Shown: positions 16,826 through 25,583 of the stretch, in pieces
How the letters are laid out: each line of letters begins with the position of its first letter
Numbering within the stretch: the first letter of the stretch is position 1
NCBI GenBank assembly: GCA_038524795.1
Contig: JBCBIJ010000008.1
Span: forward strand, 1 to 64,000
Direction of reading: 5' to 3'
DNA from: CALBPI01 sp038524795
GTDB taxonomy: Bacteria > Pseudomonadota > Gammaproteobacteria > Steroidobacterales > Woeseiaceae
DNA length: 64,000 nucleotides
Program-made: the position numbers and the translations under genes
The notes under the pieces: model-generated
What the model was told of the DNA's origin: nothing
The model's database searches: none
What the model saw: the letters and a program-made list of their open reading frames with translations, nothing else

Positions 16826-18766
16826 GTGCGATTCGGACTGCGACGGCAGCTGCTCGCCATCGGGCTCGTCACGCTCGCGCTGCCGGTCGCAAGCGCGCTG
16901 TACTTGCGCGAGACGGAACAGGCTTTGCGCAGTGCACAAGCCGGCTTCCTCAATGACCTGGCGCGCGGGCTCGCACCGCTGGTCCCTGCCGTGGACGCGT
17001 TGTCACCAACCGGACGACCCGATGAGGCGTTGTACGCACACCCGCTGCCCGCAACGCCCACGCTCGACGGCTTCAGTACGGACTGGCGCCTGCGCGTGGC
17101 ACCCGCGCCCGCTGCTGTAGGCGGTGACCAGCTCGGCGTGCTCGTCGGTGAACGCGACGGCACGGTGTGGCTCGCGGCAGAGGCGCGACATGCAGCAACG
17201 GACGCGCCGCGCTTCGATGTGGCCTGCGGCGACGACCAGGGCGGTCTCGTGCTCACGACGATCGCGCCGATTGCGCCGGGTGCCGTGCTGCCTGCGACGA
17301 CCGCCTCAGGTTTTGCGGGACGGATTCGTGGCGACTGGCAGCCGACAGCCGATGGCTCAAGACTCGAGCTGCGACTGCCCGCCGGCCTTTGCCATGACCG
17401 GTTGGGTCTCTCGGTCAGGGCCGGCGAGCGCAGCGCCCGCACCTACCGAGACAGCATTCCGGGCGCACTGATTCGCATTGATGCGACCTTGCGCGACGCG
17501 CTGGCCACGAATGCACTGCCAGGCATCGAGACGTTTGTCGTCAATCAGTTCGGTTACCGAATCACTCCCGTCATTGGCGCGCGCACAGGCGGCACCGAGG
17601 CACCACAAAAAGGCGTCGCCCAGCGGCTCATCGCAGGCCTCATGGGCGGCGATGCCGATGCGGACGCGACCGTCTTCGAGGCGCAGGCGCATCGGCCTGT
17701 GGCACGGACTCTTGAGGGCGCGCTGGCGGGCAACCTGGTTGCCGCACGCTACGCGGCACCAGGCGGCGGTTTGCTACTCGTCGACGCACGACCACTTGCC
17801 GGGGGCGCGCTCGTGATGGTGCAAGACGCCGAAGCCATCCTCACGCTCGCCAATCCGTCGCTGCAGCGGCTGACCACGGCGATCATCGTGACGACGCTGG
17901 CCGTCGTGTTGCTGCTGCTGGCTTACGCGAGTTGGCTGTCGTGGCGCGTGCGGCGACTGGCGCGGCACGCGAGCCTGGCCGTTGACGCGCACGGCCAGAT
18001 CCAGGACGTGCCGCCTGACACGGCGACCCGTGACGAGATCGGCGATCTTGCGCGCGATATGCGAGAGATGCTTAAGCGTACTGCCGAGCAGCAACGCTGG
18101 CTCGCGGCCATGGCCGACACACTGTCGCACGAGCTGCGCACCCCGCTGGCCATCGTCCAGTCCTCGCTCGATAACCTGGAGCAGGGGTCACTGGACGACG
18201 GTCAACGCCAGCTCACTGATCGCGCCGCTGACGGCGTTCTGCGCTTGCGGGCCATCCTGAATGCGGTGTCCAACGCGAGCCGCGCCGAACAGGCGGCGCG
18301 TACGGCCGACACGGCGCCTGTTGCACTTGCGCCGCTCATCGCTCAGCTCAGAGACGCCTATGCGGCGACATTCCCCAGCCACACCTTCGAGCTCCGAGGC
18401 GATACGAGCCCGACCGTCATCGGCACAGCCGAGCTGCTCGTGCAGGCACTCGACAAGCTTGTTGAGAACGCCGTGCGCTTCGCCCCGGAGGGCTCCACCA
18501 TCCGGCTCGAACTGGAGACGCACAACGCGCAGGCGCTTGTGCAGGTTCGCAACGAGGGACCGGCGCTGCCCAAGGGCGACCCGGGACGGCTGTTCGATTC
18601 CTTTGTGTCGACGGGGGGTACAGGCAGCACCCACCTCGGGTTCGGCCTATACATCGCACGACTCATCGTCGAAGCGCACGGTGGTGGTGCAGCGGCTGCG
18701 GACTGGGTCGACGATGCTGCGTCTGGCGTGGTGGTCACGCTGCGCCTGCCGCTCGTCGAAAGCTGA
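16826..18766 (+). CDS. pdsS: Dedicated sortase system histidine kinase
   Basis: A 646-residue membrane kinase. Transmembrane segment 1 is at about 6-24, a large periplasmic domain of about 320 residues follows, and transmembrane segment 2 (IIVTTLAVVLLLLAYASWL) is at about 350-372. Then come HAMP, HisKA with H435 in LSHELRTPLAIV, and HATPase with N-box ENAVRFAPEG, G1 VRNEGPALP and G2 STHLGFGLYIA. The start is GTG 16826, ten bases after the regulator stop. An in-frame upstream ATG would overlap the regulator by 50 bases. The large extracytoplasmic domain is the likely sensor of envelope state or of the sortase substrate. Confidence 0.9.
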   Translation: MRFGLRRQLLAIGLVTLALPVASALYLRETEQALRSAQAGFLNDLARGLAPLVPAVDALSPTGRPDEALYAHPLPATPTLDGFSTDWRLRVAPAPAAVGGDQLGVLVGERDGTVWLAAEARHAATDAPRFDVACGDDQGGLVLTTIAPIAPGAVLPATTASGFAGRIRGDWQPTADGSRLELRLPAGLCHDRLGLSVRAGERSARTYRDSIPGALIRIDATLRDALATNALPGIETFVVNQFGYRITPVIGARTGGTEAPQKGVAQRLIAGLMGGDADADATVFEAQAHRPVARTLEGALAGNLVAARYAAPGGGLLLVDARPLAGGALVMVQDAEAILTLANPSLQRLTTAIIVTTLAVVLLLLAYASWLSWRVRRLARHASLAVDAHGQIQDVPPDTATRDEIGDLARDMREMLKRTAEQQRWLAAMADTLSHELRTPLAIVQSSLDNLEQGSLDDGQRQLTDRAADGVLRLRAILNAVSNASRAEQAARTADTAPVALAPLIAQLRDAYAATFPSHTFELRGDTSPTVIGTAELLVQALDKLVENAVRFAPEGSTIRLELETHNAQALVQVRNEGPALPKGDPGRLFDSFVSTGGTGSTHLGFGLYIARLIVEAHGGGAAAADWVDDAASGVVVTLRLPLVES

Positions 18767-18826
18767 CGCTGTGCAGCGGCCGCGCTATGGTTTGGGTACG
18801 GTGCCGGCACGCAACAACAACGTAAG

Positions 18827-19873
18827 GTGAGTAACAGCCAGTCCCAACCCAGTGGCGTGATTGCCCACGTCAACCTCGCCCGGGGCTACCGCGGCGGCGA
18901 ACGCCAGACGGAGCTGCTTATTCGTGAGCTCGCCAAGCGCGGTGTGCGCCAGCGGCTCGTCGCCCGCACGGGGGAGCCGCTCATTGTGCGGCTGGCCGAC
19001 GAGGCGACGCTGGATCGACGCGCCGTCGGTGGCATCGTCGGTGCGGCACGGGCGCTCAAGGGCGCGAGCCTCGCGCACGCGCACGAAGGCCGCTGCGTAC
19101 AGGCCACCGCACTGGCGCGCTGGTTGTCGGGGGTGCCCTACGTCATCACCCGACGTGTCGTACGCCCGATCAGCGACAACCTCATCATGCGGCGCGTCTA
19201 CGGCAACGCCGTGGCACGCGTTGGCATTTCCTCGAGCATCGCCCATGCCATGGACGCCTTCGTGTTAGGTGCCACATCACACGTCATCCCGAGTGCCGTC
19301 ACACCCGTTGCACCCGACAAAGCTCATGTCCGCAGGTTGCGTGAACGCTGGGGCGCGAATCCTGTCGTCGGGCATGTCGGCGCACTTATCGGCTACCAGA
19401 AGGGTCAGCCGCTGCTCATCGAGGTCGCGCGCACACGGCCTGGTGTCAGTTTCGTGTTCGTGGGCTCTGGGCCCGACGAAGATGAACTGCGCGCGCAAGC
19501 GGCAGGTCTCGACAATGTGCACTTCACAGGTCAGGTCGACGATGTCGCGAGTCATCTTGCGAGTTTCGACCTGTTCGCTTTCCCTTCCCTGTTCGAGGGT
19601 CTGGGCTCGATCCTGCTCGACGCCATGTTTCACGAGCTGCCGATTGTCGCCGCGCGCACGGGCGGTATTCCTGACATCATTAGGGGTGAGGAAAACGGGC
19701 TGCTGGTGCCGACTGACGATGCCCCAGCGCTCGGGTCTGCCATCGACCGGCTGCTCGGCGACCCCGACCTGCAAACGCGATTCGCGCAGGCCAACCGTGA
19801 GGCCATCGGCAACTACTCGGCGGCGCGCATGGCGGACCGCTACCTCGCGCTTTACTCGGAGTTGATGTCATGA
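18827..19873 (+). CDS. Glycosyltransferase family 4/1-like protein
   Basis: A 348-residue GT-B fold glycosyltransferase. The N-terminal domain has a glycine-rich acceptor loop ARGYRGGERQTELL. The C-terminal domain has VGHVGALIGYQKG, FVGSGPDEDELRA and the nucleotide-sugar site PSLFEGLGSILLDAMFHELP followed by ARTGGIPDII, the E-x7-E motif of GT4 enzymes. It starts at GTG 18827 after AAGG. Its stop overlaps the next ATG (ATGA), so it is coupled to the secreted protein gene. It probably modifies lipopolysaccharide, a glycolipid or a polysaccharide. Donor and acceptor are not identifiable. The low-homology N terminus is typical of this family. Confidence 0.88.
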   Translation: MSNSQSQPSGVIAHVNLARGYRGGERQTELLIRELAKRGVRQRLVARTGEPLIVRLADEATLDRRAVGGIVGAARALKGASLAHAHEGRCVQATALARWLSGVPYVITRRVVRPISDNLIMRRVYGNAVARVGISSSIAHAMDAFVLGATSHVIPSAVTPVAPDKAHVRRLRERWGANPVVGHVGALIGYQKGQPLLIEVARTRPGVSFVFVGSGPDEDELRAQAAGLDNVHFTGQVDDVASHLASFDLFAFPSLFEGLGSILLDAMFHELPIVAARTGGIPDIIRGEENGLLVPTDDAPALGSAIDRLLGDPDLQTRFAQANREAIGNYSAARMADRYLALYSELMS

Positions 19874-20655
19874 GACAGCTGTTGATTCTGGCCGCCGTCG
19901 TAATGGCCGGCGTCGCACACAGCGGCGACGACCTGCCAACGCTGATGCCCACCGCGCCCGACCTCGATGCCACCACGATCATGCAGCGCGCCCATGACGC
20001 CGCTGGCGGCACAGAGTGGGTCAGTCCCCAATCGCTGTCGTTGACGGGCTACGCCGTGTTCTACCGCAACGGCGCAGCAACGCGGCACGAGCAACACCGG
20101 ATGTGGCGCGTGTACGCATCAGGCAAGCAGGATGCACATCGCGCAGACGGAAAAGTACGCATCGAGTCGATTCGCGGCGACCGCGCCATCATCGACCTGA
20201 GCTTTGACGGCGCCGCCACCTACACAGCCGCCGGTCGTGCCGCGCCCTCCGCCGCCGACGCGCAATGGTCTTCCAGCTTCGGCTTTGGGGTCATTCGACA
20301 CGCGCTCGATGACGGCTACACACTGCAGCGTCTTCCCGACGATCTGGTCGACGGCAGCCCAACCTACGTCATTAATGTCGTGGACCCTGCGGGCGGCGAG
20401 ACACGATTTGCGATTGCGCAGGGCGACTACGCCATCCTCCGCGTCGGGTTTGACACACCGCGCGGCTGGCACGAACGCATCTACTCCGACTTTTTCTCGA
20501 ACGAGGGCGAGCGTTGGCGCCAGCCCGCACGCGTGCGGCTCTACTACGATGGCGTCAAGGCCAATGAAGTCATCTGGACGGCCTACGCGATCAACGACAC
20601 CCTGCCCGACTGCCTGTTCGTGCTGCCCGAGGCGACGGACTGCCGTGATGACTAG
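19870..20655 (+). CDS. Secreted protein of unknown function
   Basis: A 261-residue protein with a signal peptide (about 1-18, LLILAAVVMAGVAHS) and no further membrane segment. The mature part is rich in beta-type alternation (LTGYAVFYRNG, MWRVYASG, GKVRIESIRGDRAIIDLSF), suggestive of a LolA/LppX-like half-barrel in the periplasm, but no specific family is recognised. Two cysteines (CLF and DCRDD) near the C terminus could form a disulfide. It is translationally coupled to the glycosyltransferase gene and followed 12 bases later by the FlgO/TPR gene, so the three probably form one transcript. Confidence 0.75.
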   Translation: MRQLLILAAVVMAGVAHSGDDLPTLMPTAPDLDATTIMQRAHDAAGGTEWVSPQSLSLTGYAVFYRNGAATRHEQHRMWRVYASGKQDAHRADGKVRIESIRGDRAIIDLSFDGAATYTAAGRAAPSAADAQWSSSFGFGVIRHALDDGYTLQRLPDDLVDGSPTYVINVVDPAGGETRFAIAQGDYAILRVGFDTPRGWHERIYSDFFSNEGERWRQPARVRLYYDGVKANEVIWTAYAINDTLPDCLFVLPEATDCRDD

Positions 20656-20667
20656 CGAGATCACCGA

Positions 20668-22779
20668 ATGAGCTTTTTCTCCGAGCTGCGCCGCCGAAAC
20701 GTCTACCGCGTCGCGACGGCCTACATCATCGTGGGCTGGCTCATCATGCAGGTCGTCGACGTGATGCAGCCAGCGCTTTTGCTGCCCGAATGGATCGCGC
20801 GGCTGTTTGCCGTGGTGTTGTTGATTGGCTTCCCCATCGCCATGGTCCTGGCCTGGATCTTCGACATCACGCCCGAGGGCATTGTGCGCACGGATGCCGA
20901 GCCGGCCGACGTGACCGCGCGACAACATGCGAGCCATCGACTCGACCTCACCATCGTGGTCGGCCTCGTACTCGTGGCAAGCCTCATCGTGTGGCAGCAA
21001 CTTCGTCCCGCCAACGATCCCCGCCTGTCATTGGCACCGGCCATTGCGGTGCTGCCCTTCGAAGACCTGTCACCACAAGGCGACCAACAGTACTTTGCAG
21101 ACGGCGTCTCCGAAGAGATCCTCAATTTGCTCGCACGCCAAGTCGATCTTCGCGTCACGGGCCGCACGTCGTCATTCTCGTTCCGCGACAGTGACAAGAC
21201 ACTCAGAGACATCGGCAACACGCTGGCGGTGTCCGCCATCCTCGAAGGCTCCGTTCGCAAGCAGGGCGATCAAGTGCGCATTTTGGCGCGACTCGTTACG
21301 GCGCATGACGAGTCGACGCTTTGGAACGAGACCTACGAGGCTGAGCTCACCGACATCTTCGCCGTGCAAGACAGCATCGCCGAAGCGGTGTTCACTGCCA
21401 TGGCGACGCAGCTCGATGACGACGGTACGGCGGACGTGCAAGCGCCATCCTTTGAAGTCTACGACCGCTACCTGCGCGCCCGCGAACTCATTACCTCGCG
21501 GCAAGTGGCCAATCTCGAGGAGGCCCAGGACCTGCTCCTGAGCGTCGTGCCCATCGAACCGGACTACGCGGCGCTCTGGGCCCAACTCGCTTTGAGCGAA
21601 CGGCTCTTATCGCTTGCGCCGGGTGGTGCGGGTACGCGGCCGATCGAGGAGAGCTACGGCAAAGCTCTCAGTTATGCAGAGCGCGCGCTGGAACTGGACA
21701 ACGGGCTGGCTGACGCGCACGCGGTACGAGGTTTGCTGTATCTCGACGACCAGGACCTGCCGCAGGCCGAAGCCGCGCTGCGACGCGCCCTCGATATCAA
21801 TCCCGCGCACGCCAATGCCAGGCTGTGGCTGGGCTTGAGCCTCAACGCGGCGACGCGTTACCGGGATGGTGCCAATGAGATGCAGGCGCTGTTTGAAGTC
21901 GACCCACTGTTTCCCCCGGTTGCTGGCAACCTGGTCAGTATCTCAATTGGCGTTGGTGATCAGGAGCAAGCGCGACAAGTCTTCCAGCGCCTGGAGCGGA
22001 TTGAGGCGCCCGCCGGGGACATCGCTGCGGCGCGCGCACGTTACGAGGAAGGCACGGGCGACATCGCGAGCGCCATTCGCCGAATGCAGAAGAGCATGGA
22101 AGACAACTCGATTTCAGGCGCCGCCGCGCCGATCGCCTTGATGCAGCTGCGCCTCGGCGACGTCACCAGCACGCGCTTTCAGGCCCTCCCATTCGTCCCG
22201 ATTCGGTCGGCGCTGCTCGAGGGCCGCGGCGACGACGCCGCGGCGCGTGCGGCCGCTTTGGTGGCCCGCAGCGATGACTATTACGTCTTTCAGATCGAGT
22301 ACATCCGCACTTTGGCCGACGCGGGCATGGATGCGCGACTGATTGCCTACTACCAGGAGACATACGGCAACGTCGAAGCTTATGAGCGCAGCCTGTTCTG
22401 GGCATTCGACCCGGTCATGCCGCCATTCTGGGCGCTCGCCTACGCGATGCACCGTTCTGGCGCAGACTCAGAATTAGACACCGTCATGACACGTTGGCGG
22501 CAGGCGATCGACATCGCCCGAGCCAATGGCGCCGACAACTATGACGTCGATCTCAATGAGGCGCAGTGGTACGCACTCAAGGGTGAAACCGAGGACGCGG
22601 TCGCGTATCTTGAACGTGCAGCCGGGCACGGTCGTGGATTGCTCGAGGCCCGTCTGTTAAACGACTATCTGAACACGCTGCTCGGTGGCCATCCCGGCTT
22701 CGAACAGCTTATGGCAAACAACCTGCGGCGCATCAACGAGGAACGCGCGGCGCTCGACCTGGACGCCCTCGCCCTCTAA
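20668..22779 (+). CDS. Membrane-anchored FlgO/TolB-like domain and TPR protein
   Basis: A 703-residue protein. The N-terminal membrane module (SFFSELRRRNVYRVATAY) has hydrophobic segments at about 12-32, 45-68 and 93-112. A FlgO/TolB-N-like domain (IAVLPFEDLSPQGDQQYF then ADGVSEEILNLLA, about 125-250) follows, then a long helical region with TPR-like repeats (about 270-690, such as LADAHAVRGLLYL and INPAHANARLWLG). This architecture is common in environmental gammaproteobacteria, often next to adenylate cyclase or winged-helix domains, but no catalytic domain is present here. It is probably a scaffold or envelope sensor. Function is not established. Confidence 0.85.
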   Translation: MSFFSELRRRNVYRVATAYIIVGWLIMQVVDVMQPALLLPEWIARLFAVVLLIGFPIAMVLAWIFDITPEGIVRTDAEPADVTARQHASHRLDLTIVVGLVLVASLIVWQQLRPANDPRLSLAPAIAVLPFEDLSPQGDQQYFADGVSEEILNLLARQVDLRVTGRTSSFSFRDSDKTLRDIGNTLAVSAILEGSVRKQGDQVRILARLVTAHDESTLWNETYEAELTDIFAVQDSIAEAVFTAMATQLDDDGTADVQAPSFEVYDRYLRARELITSRQVANLEEAQDLLLSVVPIEPDYAALWAQLALSERLLSLAPGGAGTRPIEESYGKALSYAERALELDNGLADAHAVRGLLYLDDQDLPQAEAALRRALDINPAHANARLWLGLSLNAATRYRDGANEMQALFEVDPLFPPVAGNLVSISIGVGDQEQARQVFQRLERIEAPAGDIAAARARYEEGTGDIASAIRRMQKSMEDNSISGAAAPIALMQLRLGDVTSTRFQALPFVPIRSALLEGRGDDAAARAAALVARSDDYYVFQIEYIRTLADAGMDARLIAYYQETYGNVEAYERSLFWAFDPVMPPFWALAYAMHRSGADSELDTVMTRWRQAIDIARANGADNYDVDLNEAQWYALKGETEDAVAYLERAAGHGRGLLEARLLNDYLNTLLGGHPGFEQLMANNLRRINEERAALDLDALAL

Positions 22780-22800
22780 GCCACACGTACAGATTCACCC

Positions 22801-24087
22801 ATGAACGAACGCATCATTGTGGTCGGTGGCGGCGCCGGCGGCCTGGAACTCGCTGTCCGCCTGGGCCGCAAGTACAAGCGCCGCAAGAACGTCGAAGTCA
22901 TGCTCATCGACAAGAACCCCACGCACATATGGAAGCCGCTCTTCCACGAAGTGGCGACGGGTTCGCTGAACAGCTACCACGACGAGGCCAGCTACCTGAT
23001 GCTGGCGCGCAAGCACAAGTTCAACTTCGTTTTGGGCCGGGTCACCACCATCGACAGTGATGCGCGTTCGGTGACCATCGACGCGCTTACGGACGACGAC
23101 GTAGAGATCGTACCCGAGCGCGAATTCCGCTTTGACACGCTCGTGGTCGCCGTCGGTGCGTTGTCGAATGACTTTGGCATTCCCGGCGTTCGCGAGTTCA
23201 GCCGCTATCTCGACTCACGTGAGCAAGCCGAGCGCTTCCACAAACACTTTGCAACGCAGCTGCAGCGCACCAACCTCGCCAGCACATCGGAAACGCTGAC
23301 CGTCGGCATCGTCGGTGGTGGCGCCACGGGTGTCGAACTCGCCGCCGACATGCATAACGTCGTCCAGCGTCTTCGCGAATACGGCTTCGAGCATTTCGGT
23401 AAGGAGCGGCTGAGCGTCACATTGGTTGAGGCTGCCCCCGAGCTGCTGCCCCGCCTGCCTGAGCGTATCGGCGTGTCGGTGCGCGAGGAGCTCGGGCGCA
23501 TCGGCGTTGCCGTGCGGGTCGACACGCGCGTGTCTGAAGTTCGCAAGGACTGCGTTGTGACCAGTGAGGGCGAGGAGATCCCGGCGCAGATCAGCGTCTG
23601 GGCCGCGGGCGTCCGCGCGCCCGAATGGCTCGAGACCTGTGGCCTGCCCGTCGACAAGCTCGGGCGCGTCGAGGTCAACGACGACCTGACGGTCAAGGAC
23701 CGTCCGGGTGTGTTCGCCATCGGCGACTGCGCGGCCGCTCGAAACTCTGATGGCAGCGAGATCCCGCCCCGCGCGCAAGCGGCCCACCAGATGGCCACGG
23801 TCGCCGCCAAGAACATCGTGGCGCAGCGCCGCGGCAAGCGCATGCGTGCCTTCAAGTATCGCGATTTCGGCAGCCTCGTCAGCCTCAGCAAGTACTCCAC
23901 AGTGGGTAACCTCATGGGCAACCTCGTCCGCGGGACGATCTTCGTCGAGGGCTGGATCGCGCGGCTTGTCTACCTGTCGCTCTACCGCATGCACCAGGCC
24001 ACCGTGCACGGCCGATTCTCAACCCTGCTGATCATGCTGGGTGACCGCATCTACAAAGCCACACGCGCCGAAGTGAAATTGCACTGA
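22801..24087 (+). CDS. ndh: Type II NADH dehydrogenase (NDH-2)
   Basis: A 428-residue FAD-dependent NADH:quinone oxidoreductase, the non-proton-pumping respiratory entry enzyme. The FAD motif VVGGGAGGLE is at about 7-16, the NADH Rossmann motif VGIVGGGATGVELAADM at about 170-186, and the second FAD contact FAIGDCAA near 305. A C-terminal amphipathic region (GWIARLVYLSLYRMHQATVHG) gives membrane association and quinone access. PLFHEVATG matches the family signature after the FAD domain. Length and motifs are standard. It is monocistronic by appearance: 21 bases after the TPR gene, with the speD promoter following. Confidence 0.93.
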   Translation: MNERIIVVGGGAGGLELAVRLGRKYKRRKNVEVMLIDKNPTHIWKPLFHEVATGSLNSYHDEASYLMLARKHKFNFVLGRVTTIDSDARSVTIDALTDDDVEIVPEREFRFDTLVVAVGALSNDFGIPGVREFSRYLDSREQAERFHKHFATQLQRTNLASTSETLTVGIVGGGATGVELAADMHNVVQRLREYGFEHFGKERLSVTLVEAAPELLPRLPERIGVSVREELGRIGVAVRVDTRVSEVRKDCVVTSEGEEIPAQISVWAAGVRAPEWLETCGLPVDKLGRVEVNDDLTVKDRPGVFAIGDCAAARNSDGSEIPPRAQAAHQMATVAAKNIVAQRRGKRMRAFKYRDFGSLVSLSKYSTVGNLMGNLVRGTIFVEGWIARLVYLSLYRMHQATVHGRFSTLLIMLGDRIYKATRAEVKLH

Positions 24088-24101
24088 GCGGCCCTGGCCG
24101 C

Positions 24102-24129
24102 TTGAGTTCTCGCGCGAAGCCACTACAAT
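24102..24129 (+). promoter_or_regulatory. Sigma-70 promoter of the polyamine operon
   Basis: TTGAGT (24102-24107), a 16-base spacer and TACAAT (24124-24129) form a good sigma-70-like promoter. Transcription would begin near 24136, giving a leader of about 110 bases before speD. Confidence 0.5.
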
Positions 24130-24157
24130 CGCGCGCACCCGAAACCCAGAGGCCTGT

Positions 24158-24172
24158 ATGTCCTCCAGCTAA
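24158..24172 (+). CDS. Four-codon leader ORF upstream of speD
   Basis: ATG TCC TCC AGC TAA encodes Met-Ser-Ser-Ser within the predicted speD leader. Its stop codon lies inside the 5' arm of the following stem-loop, so a terminating ribosome would block that helix. Proposed as a regulatory mini-ORF. It has no strong Shine-Dalgarno (AGAGG lies 5 to 9 bases upstream) and could be chance. Confidence 0.25.
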   Translation: MSSS

Positions 24173-24210
24173 CGGCGCGTTGGCCAGCCCCGGCGGTACA
24201 GCGCGTTAGC
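24168..24210 (+). promoter_or_regulatory. Leader stem-loop upstream of speD
   Basis: The arms GCTAACGGCGC (24168-24178) and GCGCGTTAGC (24201-24210) pair over ten base pairs with one bulged G, enclosing a 22-base loop. No T-run follows, so it is not a terminator. It lies 35 bases before the speD start and overlaps the mini-ORF stop. Confidence 0.45.
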
Positions 24211-24245
24211 CACAACGTGTTCCACCGCTTGCGAAGGTTGCTGCC

Positions 24246-24728
24246 ATGCCTTTCGATGCCGTTGCCCTGAACCCCGGCCCCGAGTGGCCCGTTCACGACC
24301 AGGCTTCATCTCCCGATCACGTCCGCCAGGACGGGGTCACCCAGGACCATTTCATCGTCCGTGACGGCGTCGAATTTGCGGGCACGCACGTCATTATCGA
24401 TCTCTGGGACGCAGTGGGTCTCGACGACCTTGAGCGCATGGAACGGGCGTTCCGCGACGTCATCGATACCTGCGGCGCAACCCTGTTGCACATCCACCTG
24501 CACCACTTCACGCCCAACTACGGAATCTCGGGCGTGGCCGTGTTGGCCGAGTCGCACATCAGCGTCCATACGTGGCCCGAGCGCGGCTTTGCGGCCTTCG
24601 ACGTGTTCATGTGTGGCGATGCCCGCCCCGAGCTTGCCGCAGATGTGCTCGCCCGTCACTTCGCGCCGGGTCGGTTCGAGGTGCGCGATCTGCGGCGCGG
24701 CGCTGTGGCGCCCGAGACCGGAGGCTGA
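24246..24728 (+). CDS. speD: S-adenosylmethionine decarboxylase proenzyme
   Basis: A 160-residue pyruvoyl-dependent SAM decarboxylase of the short prokaryotic type, which makes the aminopropyl donor for spermidine. The self-cleavage site is E102-S103 in LAESHISVHTWPE. S103 becomes the pyruvoyl group, and His in SVHTW and Cys in DVFMCGD are the conserved processing and proton-donor residues. An N-terminal extension of about 40 residues precedes the core (GTHVIIDLWD). The ATG has GAAGG eight bases upstream. It heads a tight operon with the spermidine synthase and ornithine decarboxylase genes. Confidence 0.93.
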   Translation: MPFDAVALNPGPEWPVHDQASSPDHVRQDGVTQDHFIVRDGVEFAGTHVIIDLWDAVGLDDLERMERAFRDVIDTCGATLLHIHLHHFTPNYGISGVAVLAESHISVHTWPERGFAAFDVFMCGDARPELAADVLARHFAPGRFEVRDLRRGAVAPETGG

Positions 24729-24734
24729 TTGGTC

Positions 24735-25583
24735 ATGGCTGATTTCGAAGAAACCCTCTACGACGCCGTCGCGCAGAAGTTTCGAATCGACAAGCTCTAC
24801 TTCGAGAACAAGACGGACCACCAGCACCTCATGATTTTTCACAACGCGGCGCTGGGTCGGGTCATGACGCTCGACGGTATCGTGCAGACCACGGAAGCCG
24901 ACGAGTTCGTCTACCACGAGATGATGGCGCACGTACCACTCGTGGCGCACGGCGCGCCCCGGCATGTGCTCATCATCGGAGGCGGTGACGGCGGCATGTT
25001 GCGCGAAGTGGCTAAGCACCCCGTTGAAACTGTGACCCAGGTTGAGATCGACGCGGCCGTCGTGGAGATGGCCAAGACCTATCTGCCCAAGCATTCAGCG
25101 GGCGCCTACGACGACCCGCGACTCAAGCTGGTCATCGATGACGGCTTTGCCTTCGTGCGCGACGACACGGGCCACTACGACGTCATCATCGTCGACAGCA
25201 CCGATCCGATCGGGCCCGGCGAAGTGTTGTTCAGCGACGACTTCTACGCTTTTGCCAAAGTCCGGCTTGCGCCGGGCGGCGTCATCGTGACGCAGAACGG
25301 CGTGCCCTTCTTCCAGCCCGATGAAGTGACGACCACACACCGACGCCTGGTGCGCCACTTCACGGACGCCACGTTTTACTGTGCGCCCGTGCCCACCTAC
25401 TACGGTGGCTTTATGACCTTTGGCTGGGCAACCGACGCCACAGAGTTGCGTGGCCTGTCACCCACCATCATCCACGATCGCGTCGAGCGGGCCGCGCTTG
25501 AGACGCGCTACTACAACGCCGACATGCATGGCGCCGCGTTCGCACTACCGCAATACGTGCGCGCGGCCATGCAGAGCGAATGA
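24735..25583 (+). CDS. speE: Spermidine synthase
   Basis: A 282-residue aminopropyltransferase joining decarboxylated SAM to putrescine. The decarboxylated-SAM site IIGGGDGGMLREV is at about 80-92, and the catalytic/substrate Asp motifs are VEIDAAVVEMAK and IVDSTDPIGPGE. The N-terminal beta domain ends with LDGIVQTTEADEFVYHEMM, also a family hallmark. ATG 24735 was preferred over TTG 24729 and lies 6 bases after speD. Its stop overlaps the next ATG by the ATGA arrangement. It acts in the cytoplasm, directly linking its two neighbours in one pathway. Confidence 0.95.
   Translation: MADFEETLYDAVAQKFRIDKLYFENKTDHQHLMIFHNAALGRVMTLDGIVQTTEADEFVYHEMMAHVPLVAHGAPRHVLIIGGGDGGMLREVAKHPVETVTQVEIDAAVVEMAKTYLPKHSAGAYDDPRLKLVIDDGFAFVRDDTGHYDVIIVDSTDPIGPGEVLFSDDFYAFAKVRLAPGGVIVTQNGVPFFQPDEVTTTHRRLVRHFTDATFYCAPVPTYYGGFMTFGWATDATELRGLSPTIIHDRVERAALETRYYNADMHGAAFALPQYVRAAMQSE

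Noticed and set aside
24089..24102. GCGGCC-CT-GGCCGC hairpin after the NADH dehydrogenase gene as a terminator
   Set aside because: The loop would be too short and no T-run follows. It overlaps the polyamine operon promoter, so it is left unassigned.
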